In this document: positions 33,152-44,263 of the stretch, piece after piece
Position numbering within the stretch: the first letter of the stretch is position 1
Layout of the letters: each line of letters starts with the position of its first letter
Origin: an uncultured Prevotellaceae bacterium
GTDB lineage: Bacteria; Bacteroidota; Bacteroidia; Bacteroidales; Bacteroidaceae
NCBI GenBank assembly: GCA_902776195.1
Contig: CACYPF010000004.1
Span: 91,115 to 155,114, forward strand
DNA: 64,000 nucleotides
Direction: 5' to 3'
Program-made: the position numbers and the translations under genes
Notes under the pieces: model-generated
Told to the model about the DNA's origin: nothing
Database searches by the model: none
The model's input: only the letters and a program-made list of their open reading frames with translations

Positions 33152-33226
33152 TGGGCGCTGAGGGATTCGAACCCCCGACCCTCTGCTTGTAAGGCAGATG
33201 CTCTAAACCAGCTGAGCTAAGCGCCC
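33152..33226 (-). tRNA. tRNA-Val (anticodon TAC), copy 2
   Basis: It has the same 75 bases as copy 1 at 31187-31261, with anticodon loop CTTACAA and no encoded CCA. The two copies lie in the same direction, 1890 bases apart, on either side of the paaK-ACT operon. Confidence 0.95.
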
Positions 33227-33280
33227 TTAAGTATCCCGAGTATTAAATACAACTCGGGATTACTTTATAGATAATTAAAA

Positions 33281-34441
33281 TTACTTCAACTCAACAGTTG
33301 CACGACGGTTGTAGCTGATTGGAGACAGAGTGTCAACACCACCAGCAGCATTAATCTCAATGTTAGAGCGATCAACACCCATGTTAACAAGAGCGTCAGC
33401 AACAGTGTTAGCACGTTTCTCAGACAGAGACTGGTTGTAGTTAGCCTTACCTGTCTTACTGTCAGCATAACCAGTTACGACAATCTTGGCATTGTTAGCC
33501 TTTGCAGCGTCAGCAATAGCCTGTACGTTCTGGAGATCCTTCTGAGAAGCAATCTTAGACTTACCAATATTGAAGAATACTGATACTGGAGCAGAAACAA
33601 TCTCCTTAACAGTCTTAACCTCTCCACCTTCAGCCTTAGGACACTTGTGGTTAGCAATCTGGTTGCGGAGACGAGCATTCTCTGCGTTAGCATCAGCAAG
33701 CTGAGCGTTCAGAGCATCAATCTGTCCCTGTGAGAGAGCCTTGATAGCCTCTACGTCAGGAGTCTTACTCCAAGTAGCCTTACCGAAGTTATAGGTCAAA
33801 CCAACCTCAACACTGAGAGTACGATCCATGTTCTTGAAAGAATTCTTCGTTGAAGAATTTGTAGCACTGAAACCATCGAAACGAGGATCAAACAGACCAT
33901 AGTTAATATCCAGGTTGATGGCAACCTTCTTGCTCAGACGGAACATATTCAGGATACCAGCATTCAAATCCATAGAATAAGTATTGTAGCTCATGTTACG
34001 ACCTACACCAGCACCTACGTAAGGAATAAAGTTCCAAACACGAGTCTCACTGTAACCACAAAGCATGTTGCTGAGGTTGAAGAGAACCTGCTCATTGATT
34101 ACCCAGTACTTGCTTGCGTTAGTCTTCTTATCCTCACTAATAATGCTACGTCCCCACATACCCGTGAACTTTGTGCGAAGACCGATACCAGGAGTAAACC
34201 ACTTACCAAGAGCTACAGAAAAACCGAGGTTTGTACGGTAGTTCTTGAAAAGAGTTTTGGGTTTCATGAAAGCACCCTCCTGACTTCCATAGAAAGATGT
34301 TCCGACAGCATTAGCCTGAATGAACCAGTTGCTCCAGAAAGAATTAGTCGCAACGCTGTACTTCTCTGTAGGTACAGCCTCCTGTGCCATTGAGGCAGCA
34401 GAAACGCCAGCAAATGCCAGCACCATTAATAGTTTTTTCAT
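33281..34441 (-). CDS. OmpA-family outer-membrane protein
   Basis: A 386-residue outer-membrane protein. A signal peptide (MKKLLMVLAFAGVSAASMAQ) leads into an N-terminal eight-strand-type barrel of about 210 residues with alternating aromatic strands. A short coiled-coil-like linker follows (SQGQIDALNAQLADANAENA). The C-terminal OmpA domain binds peptidoglycan, with VTGYADSKTG and LSEKRANTVADALV containing the Asp and Arg that contact diaminopimelate. Such proteins are abundant in Prevotella and Bacteroides and tie the outer membrane to the wall. Its codon use is visibly restricted, as in highly expressed genes. It is monocistronic, with a promoter at 34492-34500. Confidence 0.92.
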   Translation of the reverse strand: MKKLLMVLAFAGVSAASMAQEAVPTEKYSVATNSFWSNWFIQANAVGTSFYGSQEGAFMKPKTLFKNYRTNLGFSVALGKWFTPGIGLRTKFTGMWGRSIISEDKKTNASKYWVINEQVLFNLSNMLCGYSETRVWNFIPYVGAGVGRNMSYNTYSMDLNAGILNMFRLSKKVAINLDINYGLFDPRFDGFSATNSSTKNSFKNMDRTLSVEVGLTYNFGKATWSKTPDVEAIKALSQGQIDALNAQLADANAENARLRNQIANHKCPKAEGGEVKTVKEIVSAPVSVFFNIGKSKIASQKDLQNVQAIADAAKANNAKIVVTGYADSKTGKANYNQSLSEKRANTVADALVNMGVDRSNIEINAAGGVDTLSPISYNRRATVELK

Positions 34442-34491
34442 ACCTATACTAATATTAATATAAAATGTTATATACTTTTATCAATTATTGT

Positions 34492-34500
34492 GCAAAAGTA
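34492..34500 (-). promoter_or_regulatory. Promoter -7 box of the OmpA-family gene
   Basis: On the minus strand it reads TACTTTTGC, giving a leader of about 45 AT-rich bases before the ATG at 34441. Confidence 0.7.
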
Positions 34501-34611
34501 AACATAATTTTCAAATCCACAAACTTTTTTGGGAAAAAATTGCACTTTTTTACGAAAAAAGTTGATTTGTATTGTTTGGAGAGACCCATAATCCCCTAAA
34601 TAAAGTTAAAA

Positions 34612-36405
34612 TCACCTTAATAATTGTTCAATCTCCCGTTGAGGTAAGATACAAAGAATAGCCTTTCCGTCGGGAGTATAATTCACATTAGAACATGCAA
34701 AAAGCTCATTAACAAGATTTTCCATCTCTTCATTATTTAGAATTTGTCCTTGTGGGATAGCCGCATGACGGGCAAGGCTTAAAGCGAGAGAAGAATGTAT
34801 GTCATGTAAATCTCCTAATCCTTTCTCAATAGTATCACTGAGCATCTCTTGTATCAACTGCACATAATTCAACCCATCGAGACCTGCAGGAATAGCTTGA
34901 ATTCCATAACTATATTGCCCAAGATCTGTCAATTCAAATCCCATCGCTTGTAATTCTGGCAAAACTTTCTCCAGAGCAACAGCATCAGAGGCTGAAAATT
35001 GCACGACTTCAGGAAAAAGCATCCGCTGACTATTGACAGACTGTGACTCCAATTGAGCCATATAACGCTCATAACGGATACGTACATCAGCACGGTACTG
35101 ATCGATAATCATCAAGCCAGACTTCACTGCCGTCATGATATATTTTCCTTTATATTGATAATGTACAGGAGATTTCTCCTCCACCTCAAACATTTCCATT
35201 TCCATGGGCAGTTCTTGCGGCTGCTCTGGCAACTGATCATAGAGTTTTTCCCAACCACCAATCACTTTCTTTGCACGTTCTGCAGGTTGATGTTGCTTAA
35301 ACGGATTATAAGAAGGATTGTAGGAGGGCTGTGGAATATCTACTCGTTGGGTAATAGGATTGAAAGTGGGGAATTCAGGTTTCCCCTCCGTATCGAAATC
35401 AATCTGGGGAATTTCACAAAACCTGCCTATAGCATCCCTTACAGCAGCCATGAGGATTTGCCAGATCGTTTGTTCATTTTCAAATTTTATCTCAGTTTTA
35501 GTCGGATGGATATTTACATCAATATCGGCAGGAGCAACTTCAAAATAAATAAAATAAGGTACCTGCATGCCTACAGGTACTAAACGGTCAAAAGCCTGTA
35601 TCACTGCTTTATGGAAATAGGCATGTTTCATAAAACGCCCATTCACGAAGAAGAAGTCATGCGTTCCTTTCTTCTTTGCAGACTCCGGCTTACCTACAAA
35701 ACCTGAAATTTTACATACTGCGGTATCCACCTTTACTTCTAATAGGTCTTGATTGAAACGTTTCCCAAATACATCTACTATCCGTTGGCGAAGAGTACCA
35801 CTTTTCAGATTCAACATCTCCTGCCCATTACTATATAAAGAGAAATGAATTTCAGGATTAACGAGTACTATGCGTTCAAAAGCCGTCAGGATATTATTCA
35901 GTTCTGTTGCATTTGACTTGAGGAACTTGCGACGGGCAGGTACATTATAAAAAAGATTCTCTACTTTGAAATTACTGCCGACAGGACAACTGACAGGTTC
36001 CTGTGACTCTACTTTCGAACCAGAAATACGCAAACAAGTACCTATCTCATTTTCCTCCTGCCTTGTTCGTAATTCAACTTGAGAAACTGCAACAACAGAT
36101 GGCAATGCCTCACCACGAAAGCCCATCGTTGACAAAGCAAACAAATCATCTGCTTTTCTTATCTTAGAAGTGGCATGACGCTCAAAGGCAAGACGAGCAT
36201 CCGTTTCCGACATTCCTTTTCCATCATCAATCACTTGAATGGAGGTGCGTCCGGCATCCACAACCAGCACCCGGATCGTCTTCGCACCGGCATCCACTGA
36301 ATTCTCTACCAGCTCTTTGACCACAGAAGCAGGACGCTGTATTACCTCTCCTGCAGCAATCTGATTGGCGACAGAATCTGGCAACAACTGTACTACATCA
36401 CTCAT
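34612..36405 (-). CDS. mutL: DNA mismatch repair protein MutL, apparently without endonuclease motifs
   Basis: A 597-residue mismatch repair ATPase that links MutS to downstream steps. GHKL ATPase motifs are intact: ELVENSVDAGAK, DDGKGM, STMGFRGEALPS. The N-terminal transducer has FFVNGRFMKHAYF and DINVHPTKTEIKF. In the C-terminal domain the place of the endonuclease motif DQHA-x2-E-x4-E reads DQYRADVRIRYE, and the usual CPHGRP motif is replaced by TPDGKA, so metal-dependent nicking is doubtful. It is the last gene of the guaB operon and overlaps the OstA gene by 8 bases. Confidence 0.94.
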   Translation of the reverse strand: MSDVVQLLPDSVANQIAAGEVIQRPASVVKELVENSVDAGAKTIRVLVVDAGRTSIQVIDDGKGMSETDARLAFERHATSKIRKADDLFALSTMGFRGEALPSVVAVSQVELRTRQEENEIGTCLRISGSKVESQEPVSCPVGSNFKVENLFYNVPARRKFLKSNATELNNILTAFERIVLVNPEIHFSLYSNGQEMLNLKSGTLRQRIVDVFGKRFNQDLLEVKVDTAVCKISGFVGKPESAKKKGTHDFFFVNGRFMKHAYFHKAVIQAFDRLVPVGMQVPYFIYFEVAPADIDVNIHPTKTEIKFENEQTIWQILMAAVRDAIGRFCEIPQIDFDTEGKPEFPTFNPITQRVDIPQPSYNPSYNPFKQHQPAERAKKVIGGWEKLYDQLPEQPQELPMEMEMFEVEEKSPVHYQYKGKYIMTAVKSGLMIIDQYRADVRIRYERYMAQLESQSVNSQRMLFPEVVQFSASDAVALEKVLPELQAMGFELTDLGQYSYGIQAIPAGLDGLNYVQLIQEMLSDTIEKGLGDLHDIHSSLALSLARHAAIPQGQILNNEEMENLVNELFACSNVNYTPDGKAILCILPQREIEQLLR

Positions 36406-38044
36406 TCATTTCCTCCTTCCTGTTTAATTTTTGCTTAGGAGCTTCCCTACGTTTAATTTCTTTCAATTCCTGTCCTGCATTCTTTGGACGCCAATTAAAA
36501 ATGTCATCCTTGTCAAGAGGTCGGATATAATCAAACCAGGCATATTGAGGAAGAAAATATTTGGAAGGTGGAATCTGTGTCATCGGATAAAGAGTCCCCA
36601 CAGGTTTCTCCATCCAGATTTTCTTCATCTTCCTATTTTCAAGAAACATTTTCATCAAAGGAGTCTCGGTATAATTCAATCCAATAAGCGTACTGTCAGA
36701 CTCATCGACAGGATAATAGACTATCAACACATTACCTACAGCGTCTGTTTCATAAATCTCACCTTTCTCAAAAAAAGCCAGCATTTCTTTAGATGACACT
36801 TGGTTGAAATGGATTGTATCCGGCATCTGCTCCGTAGAGAATGCCTGCCCTATGACATGCGCCCTATCAATAGTAGAGTCCTTCATATAGACCCGTATTT
36901 CCTCACCAAACAACTGTTGTCTGTTGTTCCAAACAATCGGATCCCGATACATGGTCATACAGGAATCTTTCGAGTTATAGACCAGTGAGTCACACACAGC
37001 CTGAACATCAATACGATACGCTCGTACCTTATTATACGCATGAATCTTACGATAGACAGAATCTGTATTGATATTGAAAGTGTACAACTTAAACGTGTCG
37101 GCATGCATATAAAGTGTGTCTTTCTGCGAGTAATCCATTGCCACTGCCCGCTTTGTAGCCATAGCATAACCTGTTGAGTCATTATACTCACAATAGTCAC
37201 CTGTCAGCCGATTTTTATTAGTAGAGTCTGTATAGATGACGTTCCAATAGGCGTAACTGGTACCTTTCTTAGCGTCATGGTAGACACTATCACCTACGAT
37301 AGTCCGACCTTGATCTTTCATTACTGAACGACCAAAAAGTTCTGATGTCTCTGTTTTTGTATTATAATAACCATCCTCACTATAGATATGACTCGTTCCT
37401 GTTGTGATATTGGAAGGACCTACAATATGGGCACGAGAGGTTTGGGTATCATAATACAAAGAATCAGTAGTAAGATAGAAATTCTTATCGCGAAGACGCA
37501 CATCATAATAGAACATCGCTATTTTAGTGTCCGTATGGTACTCTCCCCAATCACTTGTTAAAGTAGAATTATTATCCACCAGTTTACCACCCTCAAAAAA
37601 ATTACCGAAATTATACAGACGGTCATAATCAAGACTATCCGTATAAAGGGTAGACTGTCTGTGTTTAAGCACCACATTATAACGAGCCTGAGCTATTTGC
37701 GCATTCCCGTCGTAATAAGCATAATCACTAAAGAGTTTCAAGGTGTCACCTTGCAACATCTTCACATGACCGAAAGCCTCAAAGGAATTAGTCTGTTGGA
37801 AGAAGTTAGCACTGTCGCAATAAAGGTTTGCTCCCATATGACGGAAATGTACATTGCCTACCAATATCTGAGCATCCCCATTCCTATACTGGTCATACCG
37901 CAACTGGTCAGAATGTATCAGATAGACACGTTTATCCTCCTGCCGCTTGCGGGAAGTGTTGCGTTTGCGGGTAGGCTGCATTGCCCAAACGAGACTCAGC
38001 CCGAACAGGCACAGCAGCAGGAAAGCTACTGCACGGAGTCTCAT
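36398..38044 (-). CDS. OstA/LptA-like lipopolysaccharide transport protein
   Basis: A 548-residue periplasmic or outer-membrane protein with a signal peptide (RAVAFLLLCLFGLSLVWA). The body is a long series of beta strands of the OstA-like (LptA/LptD N-terminal) fold: VYLIHSDQLRYDQY, ILVGNVHFRHMGANLYCDSA, AFGHVKMLQGDTLKLFSD, and similar repeats to about residue 330. LptA-type jellyrolls form the bridge carrying lipopolysaccharide to the outer membrane. Bacteroidetes have this longer form. It overlaps the upstream SurA-like gene by 4 bases and mutL by 8. It has no C-terminal LptD barrel. Confidence 0.82.
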   Translation of the reverse strand: MRLRAVAFLLLCLFGLSLVWAMQPTRKRNTSRKRQEDKRVYLIHSDQLRYDQYRNGDAQILVGNVHFRHMGANLYCDSANFFQQTNSFEAFGHVKMLQGDTLKLFSDYAYYDGNAQIAQARYNVVLKHRQSTLYTDSLDYDRLYNFGNFFEGGKLVDNNSTLTSDWGEYHTDTKIAMFYYDVRLRDKNFYLTTDSLYYDTQTSRAHIVGPSNITTGTSHIYSEDGYYNTKTETSELFGRSVMKDQGRTIVGDSVYHDAKKGTSYAYWNVIYTDSTNKNRLTGDYCEYNDSTGYAMATKRAVAMDYSQKDTLYMHADTFKLYTFNINTDSVYRKIHAYNKVRAYRIDVQAVCDSLVYNSKDSCMTMYRDPIVWNNRQQLFGEEIRVYMKDSTIDRAHVIGQAFSTEQMPDTIHFNQVSSKEMLAFFEKGEIYETDAVGNVLIVYYPVDESDSTLIGLNYTETPLMKMFLENRKMKKIWMEKPVGTLYPMTQIPPSKYFLPQYAWFDYIRPLDKDDIFNWRPKNAGQELKEIKRREAPKQKLNRKEEMNE

Positions 38045-39417
38045 TTAATCCAGCCCTGATATTCAAATTGGCAGTCCTTATACCTGTCGTTTATACGGAC
38101 ATAGGTGGACTTAATCTTATTAACCACCCACTGATGCAGTTTTTCTTGACGACGTTTCTCCAATACCACATCTTTCATCACTTGGAAATCTTCAGTGATG
38201 GTTGCTTTATGTCCTTCTGTACGACTCTTCAACTTCGCAATAACACAAACGGTCTTTCCACGACTGTTAATCATCTGGAATGGTGCTGAAACATCTCCTA
38301 CATTTAAGGTGTCCACCGCACGAGCCACCTCAGAAGGCAAATCTTGCAGCTGGAAACGGGAAGTGCGACCGTTTTGTGTAGCATTCGCCATCAATCCATT
38401 ATTATTACGAGTATCCTTATCATCAGAAATCATAGAAGCACCAACCTCAAAAGTAAATTTCCCTTCCTTGATGTCTGAACGGATAGAATCCAGACGAGCC
38501 AGAGATTTATCAATTGCCTCTTGGCTGACAACTGGTTTGCGAAGAATATGGCGAACGTTCACCTTATCACCTCGTTTGTCTATCAGCTGAATAATATGGA
38601 AGCCAAACTCAGACTCAACAATTTTAGAGATTTTTTTCGGATCTGTCAGATTAAAAGCTACATTCGCAAATGACTGATCGAGCGTGCCGCGCCCCGTATA
38701 ACCTAACTCACCACCACGACGAGCAGTTCCTGGATCTTCCGAATACAAACGAGCCAAAGTCTGGAATGATGTTTCACCCCTATTCACTCGATCGGTATAG
38801 TCACGCAGTTCCTCTTTTATCCTATTCACCTCTTCCTGACTGACACGTGGAGTCTGAGAAATAATCTGCACCTCGACCTCTGTCGGAACGAAAGGAATAC
38901 TATCCTGAGGCAAATCGGCAAAATATCTACGCACGTCAGCGGGAGTAACAGTGATATCCTTAACCAACTGGCGTTGCATTCCTTGAATCAACTGACGATC
39001 ACGGAACGATTCACGAAGTTCACTACGAATCTGGCTCATACTCTTTTTATGGTACTCTTCCAGTTTCTCACGAGAACCAATAACCGAGACCATATATTCT
39101 ATCTGCTGCTCAATCCCTTGTGTTATCTCAGCCTCAGTTACCTCAATACTATCTATAGCTGCCTGATGGAGATAGAGTTTCTGCACTGCAATCTGCTCAG
39201 GTATAGAACAGTCAGGATCACCTTTCCAGCGCATGCCCTCTTGTTGTCCCTGAATACGCATTGCCTCGACATCAGATTTGAGGATTGCCTCATCACCAAC
39301 GACCCAGATTACCTCGTCAACAACACTCTGAACTTTCGTACTGTCACTTGCCGTTTTTGCTTGCATCGGCAAAATGGTCGACAAAGCTATTATTGCGATA
39401 ACACTTCGAATCTTCAT
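38041..39417 (-). CDS. SurA-like peptidyl-prolyl isomerase/chaperone
   Basis: A 458-residue periplasmic chaperone. A signal peptide (to about residue 21) is followed by a SurA N-terminal helical domain (VDEVIWVVGDEAILKSDVEA) and two parvulin domains. The first has LARLYSEDPGTARRGGELGY, and the second, with NNNGLM, is weaker. Parvulins turn prolyl bonds, and SurA proteins escort outer-membrane barrels. The frame extends by a TTG at 39423, but the ATG at 39417 lies just after the upstream stop (TGATC-ATG) and gives a normal signal peptide. It neighbours the OstA gene, in keeping with outer-membrane building. Confidence 0.87.
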   Translation of the reverse strand: MKIRSVIAIIALSTILPMQAKTASDSTKVQSVVDEVIWVVGDEAILKSDVEAMRIQGQQEGMRWKGDPDCSIPEQIAVQKLYLHQAAIDSIEVTEAEITQGIEQQIEYMVSVIGSREKLEEYHKKSMSQIRSELRESFRDRQLIQGMQRQLVKDITVTPADVRRYFADLPQDSIPFVPTEVEVQIISQTPRVSQEEVNRIKEELRDYTDRVNRGETSFQTLARLYSEDPGTARRGGELGYTGRGTLDQSFANVAFNLTDPKKISKIVESEFGFHIIQLIDKRGDKVNVRHILRKPVVSQEAIDKSLARLDSIRSDIKEGKFTFEVGASMISDDKDTRNNNGLMANATQNGRTSRFQLQDLPSEVARAVDTLNVGDVSAPFQMINSRGKTVCVIAKLKSRTEGHKATITEDFQVMKDVVLEKRRQEKLHQWVVNKIKSTYVRINDRYKDCQFEYQGWIK

Positions 39418-39419
39418 GA

Positions 39420-40487
39420 TCAATAATGATTGTTTACTGTCTTTAATACCTTTTTATTCACGTTAACCGGGTACTTCTTTCTCAAATCCGCTACCCAGCG
39501 TTTATTCATCTCCTCTTGCAAATCTGCTACCACCTGCCCCCGTACTTCTGTATAGCTTTTAGGCTTGAAACCCTTGCGCCTGTATCTCTTTTTATGCTTC
39601 TTAAAGTAATATTTCAGTGCCTCCTCGTCTTCTGCAGCATGCCGCCCTACAGACTGCTTACTTTGTTCATACAAGAGAAGTCCTTCATAAAACTCTTTTT
39701 GCAAACCCTGGGTCGGCATTTCGACTTCAGTTACAGACACTTGATAAGGTGTTTGCCTCTCCTCCACACTACCAAATGATGAATCATCCAATTCACCACA
39801 GGGTTTACGGTCTTTCATCATCAGAATATGAAAACCTATCGTAGAAAGGAAAGGGCGACTTATTTCTCCTTTTTTCAGTCCAAAGGCGATGTCCTCAATC
39901 TCTTTGAGCATTTGTCCATGAACATACCACCCCATCACTCCTCCTGCTACGGATGTTTTTTTGTCTTGAGAATATCGACGAGCCAACTGTCCGAAATCCA
40001 TACCGTTCTGCAAGTCCTGATAAATCGACTCTATCTGCTTTTGAGCCTGTCGCTGTTCTTCCCGACTAGCTTTTTGAGGAAGTCGTATCATAATCTGAGC
40101 AGGACAAATAGCCTCCCCATGACCCATTTTTTTTACCCTCCACTTGTCGGAACCTTGCGAGGCAACAGGAACTGTCTCCAAAGCAGAGACTCTCATTTCA
40201 GACTGGCCATCTATACTACGTGCATATTCCCCACGGAATGAAGCAGCAGCATCGATATGAGCATCTAATGCCGCTTTTACTTTCAGTTTATATTCAATAT
40301 ATAACTTAAGATAATCAGCCACAGTCAGACGACTTACACGGCTGACTGTGGTATTTTTTAAGTACGACTGTTCAAATTCCGAACGTGTTACAGGCATACT
40401 ACCCACCGTGAACAAAATCGGATCATCTGCCGCTTGTGACATTACCGACACAAGCATCATGAAGACGAGCAACAGCCTGGACCTCAT
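39420..40487 (-). CDS. Parvulin-type peptidyl-prolyl isomerase
   Basis: A 355-residue exported protein with a signal peptide (MRSRLLLVFMMLVSVMSQA). The N-terminal region is helical (VTRSEFEQSYLKN, DYLKLYIEYKLKVKAAL), as in PpiC/SurA proteins. One parvulin domain runs from CPAQIMIRLPQKA to GFHILMMKDRK, with FGQLARRYSQDK and GGVMGWYV. The C-terminus is very basic (KKHKKRYRRKGFKPKS). An upstream frame extension to 40595 lies inside guaB and is not used. The ATG at 40487 comes one base after the guaB stop. It is paired with the SurA-like gene and probably helps fold envelope proteins. Confidence 0.87.
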   Translation of the reverse strand: MRSRLLLVFMMLVSVMSQAADDPILFTVGSMPVTRSEFEQSYLKNTTVSRVSRLTVADYLKLYIEYKLKVKAALDAHIDAAASFRGEYARSIDGQSEMRVSALETVPVASQGSDKWRVKKMGHGEAICPAQIMIRLPQKASREEQRQAQKQIESIYQDLQNGMDFGQLARRYSQDKKTSVAGGVMGWYVHGQMLKEIEDIAFGLKKGEISRPFLSTIGFHILMMKDRKPCGELDDSSFGSVEERQTPYQVSVTEVEMPTQGLQKEFYEGLLLYEQSKQSVGRHAAEDEEALKYYFKKHKKRYRRKGFKPKSYTEVRGQVVADLQEEMNKRWVADLRKKYPVNVNKKVLKTVNNHY

Positions 40488-40488
40488 C

Positions 40489-41988
<1,500 letters not shown>

Positions 41989-41997
41989 TTATTGCGT

Positions 41998-42006
41998 GCA
42001 AAATTA
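41998..42006 (-). promoter_or_regulatory. Promoter -7 box of the guaB operon
   Basis: On the minus strand it reads TAATTTTGC, 28 bases before the ATG at 41970. It probably drives guaB through mutL. Confidence 0.7.
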
Positions 42007-42067
42007 CTCAATTTTTCCGACATGGCAAGCGTTTCACCTCATTATTAATACGATTTAACGTGGAACA

Positions 42068-44251
42068 TCAATTCGCCATTTCAGAGATAAACTTGATACG
42101 TACCAAACGAATCTCGTCTTCTGAGCACTCATCACCCAACTCATCAATGGCAGCTTCCAGGGAGTCGGTGTCACTTTCTGAGAAGTAATCGTAGATATCA
42201 TTGATATGGTCCTCGTCCATCACCTCATCAAGAAAATAGTCAATGTTCAACTTGGTCCCACTATATACGATAGCCTCCACTTCATCGAGAAGTTCCTCAA
42301 ACTCCAAGCCTTGTGCATTGGCAATATCATCAAGAGCCACCTGACGGTCGATACCCTGGATAATCTTCACTTTCAGCATCGATTTCTTGGCAACAGTACG
42401 CACGCGTAGGTCTGCCTGCCTGGTGATATCGTTCTCCTCGCAATAGCGTTTGATGAGGTCGACAAATTCCTGCGCATAGGGTTGTTTTACCTTTCCTTCC
42501 CCCACACCTTGGATATTCTTCAACTCCTCCAAAGTCACTGGATAATCTGTTGCCATCTGCTCCAAAGACACATCTTGGAAGATAACATAAGGAGGACGCC
42601 CCATCTTCTTCGAAACTTTCTTACGTAAGTCTTTCAGCATCGAATTCAGTGTCGGATCCAAGGCACTTGTTCCACCTTCCTGTTCCAATGTCCCTTCATA
42701 ATCATCATTAAACTCCTTATCTTCGACTATCATAAAGGACTCTGGCTTTTTCAGGAATTTCTTACCTGCGGAAGTTATCTTCAGTAAGCCATAGTTCTCC
42801 ACATCCTTTTCCAGATAGCCAGCTATCAGAGCCTGACGAATAACAGGATTCCACAATTTCTCGTCTTCATCCTCACCGGCCCCGAAGAGCTCATGCTCCT
42901 GATGGTTATGAGCAAGGATATCCTCTGTCTCACGTCCCATGATGAAACCTATCACATAATCTGACCGGAAATTCTCCTTGAGGGCTATCACCGTATTTAG
43001 CACGATAACCAGCTGGTCTTTCGCCTCTATCTTAGTCTTAGGATGCAGGCAGTTATCGCAATTATGGCAATTGTCCTGTTCATAAGTCTCTCCAAAATAG
43101 TGCAACAGCATTTTGCGACGGCATACGGAGGTCTCGGCATAGGCAGCCGTTTCCTGCAACAGTTGTCTGCCAATATCCTGTTCAGCAACAGGTTTGCCCT
43201 CCATGAACTTATCGAGTTTCTGAAGATCTTTATTAGAATAGAAAGTGATACACAAACCCTCACCGCCGTCACGTCCTGCGCGTCCTGTCTCCTGGTAATA
43301 TCCTTCCAGCGACTTAGGAATGTCATAATGTATAACAAAACGGACATCTGGTTTGTCTATACCCATACCGAAAGCGATAGTGGCAACGATGACATCTATC
43401 TTCTCCATCAGGAAGTCGTCCTGCGTCTGCGAACGGAGTGCAGAATCAAGTCCTGCGTGATATGCCTGCGCCTTGATATCGTTGGCACGCAGAATTTCTG
43501 CCAATTCCTCCACCTTTTTGCGGGAGAGGCAATAGATGATACCACTCTTGCCGGAATGTTGCTTGATAAATTTGATGATATCCTTGTCAACATCCTTGGT
43601 CTTTGGACGCACCTCATAATACAGGTTAGGTCGGTTGAACGAACTCTTGAACTCTGCAGCATCCAAGATACCCAGGTTTTTCTTGATATCCGTTCGCACC
43701 TTGTCTGTCGCCGTCGCTGTCAAGGCGATAATAGGAGCGGGACCAATCTCGTTGATAATCGGACGGATACGACGATATTCCGGTCGGAAGTCATGTCCCC
43801 ATTCAGAGATACAGTGAGCCTCATCAATAGCATAGAATGATATCTTTGCCTGCTTCAGAAACTCCACATTATCCTCCTTTGTCAAGGACTCTGGAGCCAC
43901 ATAGAGAAGTTTGGTGCGCCCCTCTCTGACATCCGTCTTCACTTGGTCTATTGCCGCCTTGTTCAAAGAGGAATTCAAATAATGTGCTGTTCCCTCTTCA
44001 CTCATTGCACTGATGACGTCTACCTGGTTCTTCATCAGTGCAATCAGTGGAGAAATGACAATTGCCGTTCCATCCATCAGCAGCGAGGGCAACTGATAGC
44101 AGAGCGACTTGCCACCACCTGTAGGCATCAGCACAAAGGTATCCTTCCCATCAAGCACATTCTGCACAATAGCTTCCTGGTCTCCTTTGAACTTGTCGAA
44201 GCCGAAGAATTTCTTCAGGGCTTCTGCCAGATTCACTTTATTATTTGCCAT
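42068..44251 (-). CDS. recQ: ATP-dependent DNA helicase RecQ
   Basis: A 727-residue 3'-5' helicase for recombination and fork repair. Walker A is MPTGGGKSLCYQ, the DEAH box is YAIDEAHCISEWGHDFRP, and motif VI is YYQETGRAGRDG. The zinc-binding region has CRRKMLLHYF and DNCHNCDNC with four Cys. A winged RQC domain and an HRDC-like domain (ATDYPVTLEELKNIQGVGEGK) follow. The C-terminal tail beyond is acidic (YDYFSESDTDSLEAAIDELG) and longer than in E. coli RecQ, as is common in Bacteroidetes. It is the last gene of the tig-clpP-clpX group, 12 bases after clpX. Confidence 0.95.
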   Translation of the reverse strand: MANNKVNLAEALKKFFGFDKFKGDQEAIVQNVLDGKDTFVLMPTGGGKSLCYQLPSLLMDGTAIVISPLIALMKNQVDVISAMSEEGTAHYLNSSLNKAAIDQVKTDVREGRTKLLYVAPESLTKEDNVEFLKQAKISFYAIDEAHCISEWGHDFRPEYRRIRPIINEIGPAPIIALTATATDKVRTDIKKNLGILDAAEFKSSFNRPNLYYEVRPKTKDVDKDIIKFIKQHSGKSGIIYCLSRKKVEELAEILRANDIKAQAYHAGLDSALRSQTQDDFLMEKIDVIVATIAFGMGIDKPDVRFVIHYDIPKSLEGYYQETGRAGRDGGEGLCITFYSNKDLQKLDKFMEGKPVAEQDIGRQLLQETAAYAETSVCRRKMLLHYFGETYEQDNCHNCDNCLHPKTKIEAKDQLVIVLNTVIALKENFRSDYVIGFIMGRETEDILAHNHQEHELFGAGEDEDEKLWNPVIRQALIAGYLEKDVENYGLLKITSAGKKFLKKPESFMIVEDKEFNDDYEGTLEQEGGTSALDPTLNSMLKDLRKKVSKKMGRPPYVIFQDVSLEQMATDYPVTLEELKNIQGVGEGKVKQPYAQEFVDLIKRYCEENDITRQADLRVRTVAKKSMLKVKIIQGIDRQVALDDIANAQGLEFEELLDEVEAIVYSGTKLNIDYFLDEVMDEDHINDIYDYFSESDTDSLEAAIDELGDECSEDEIRLVRIKFISEMAN

Positions 44252-44263
44252 AGGCTTTGTTTT

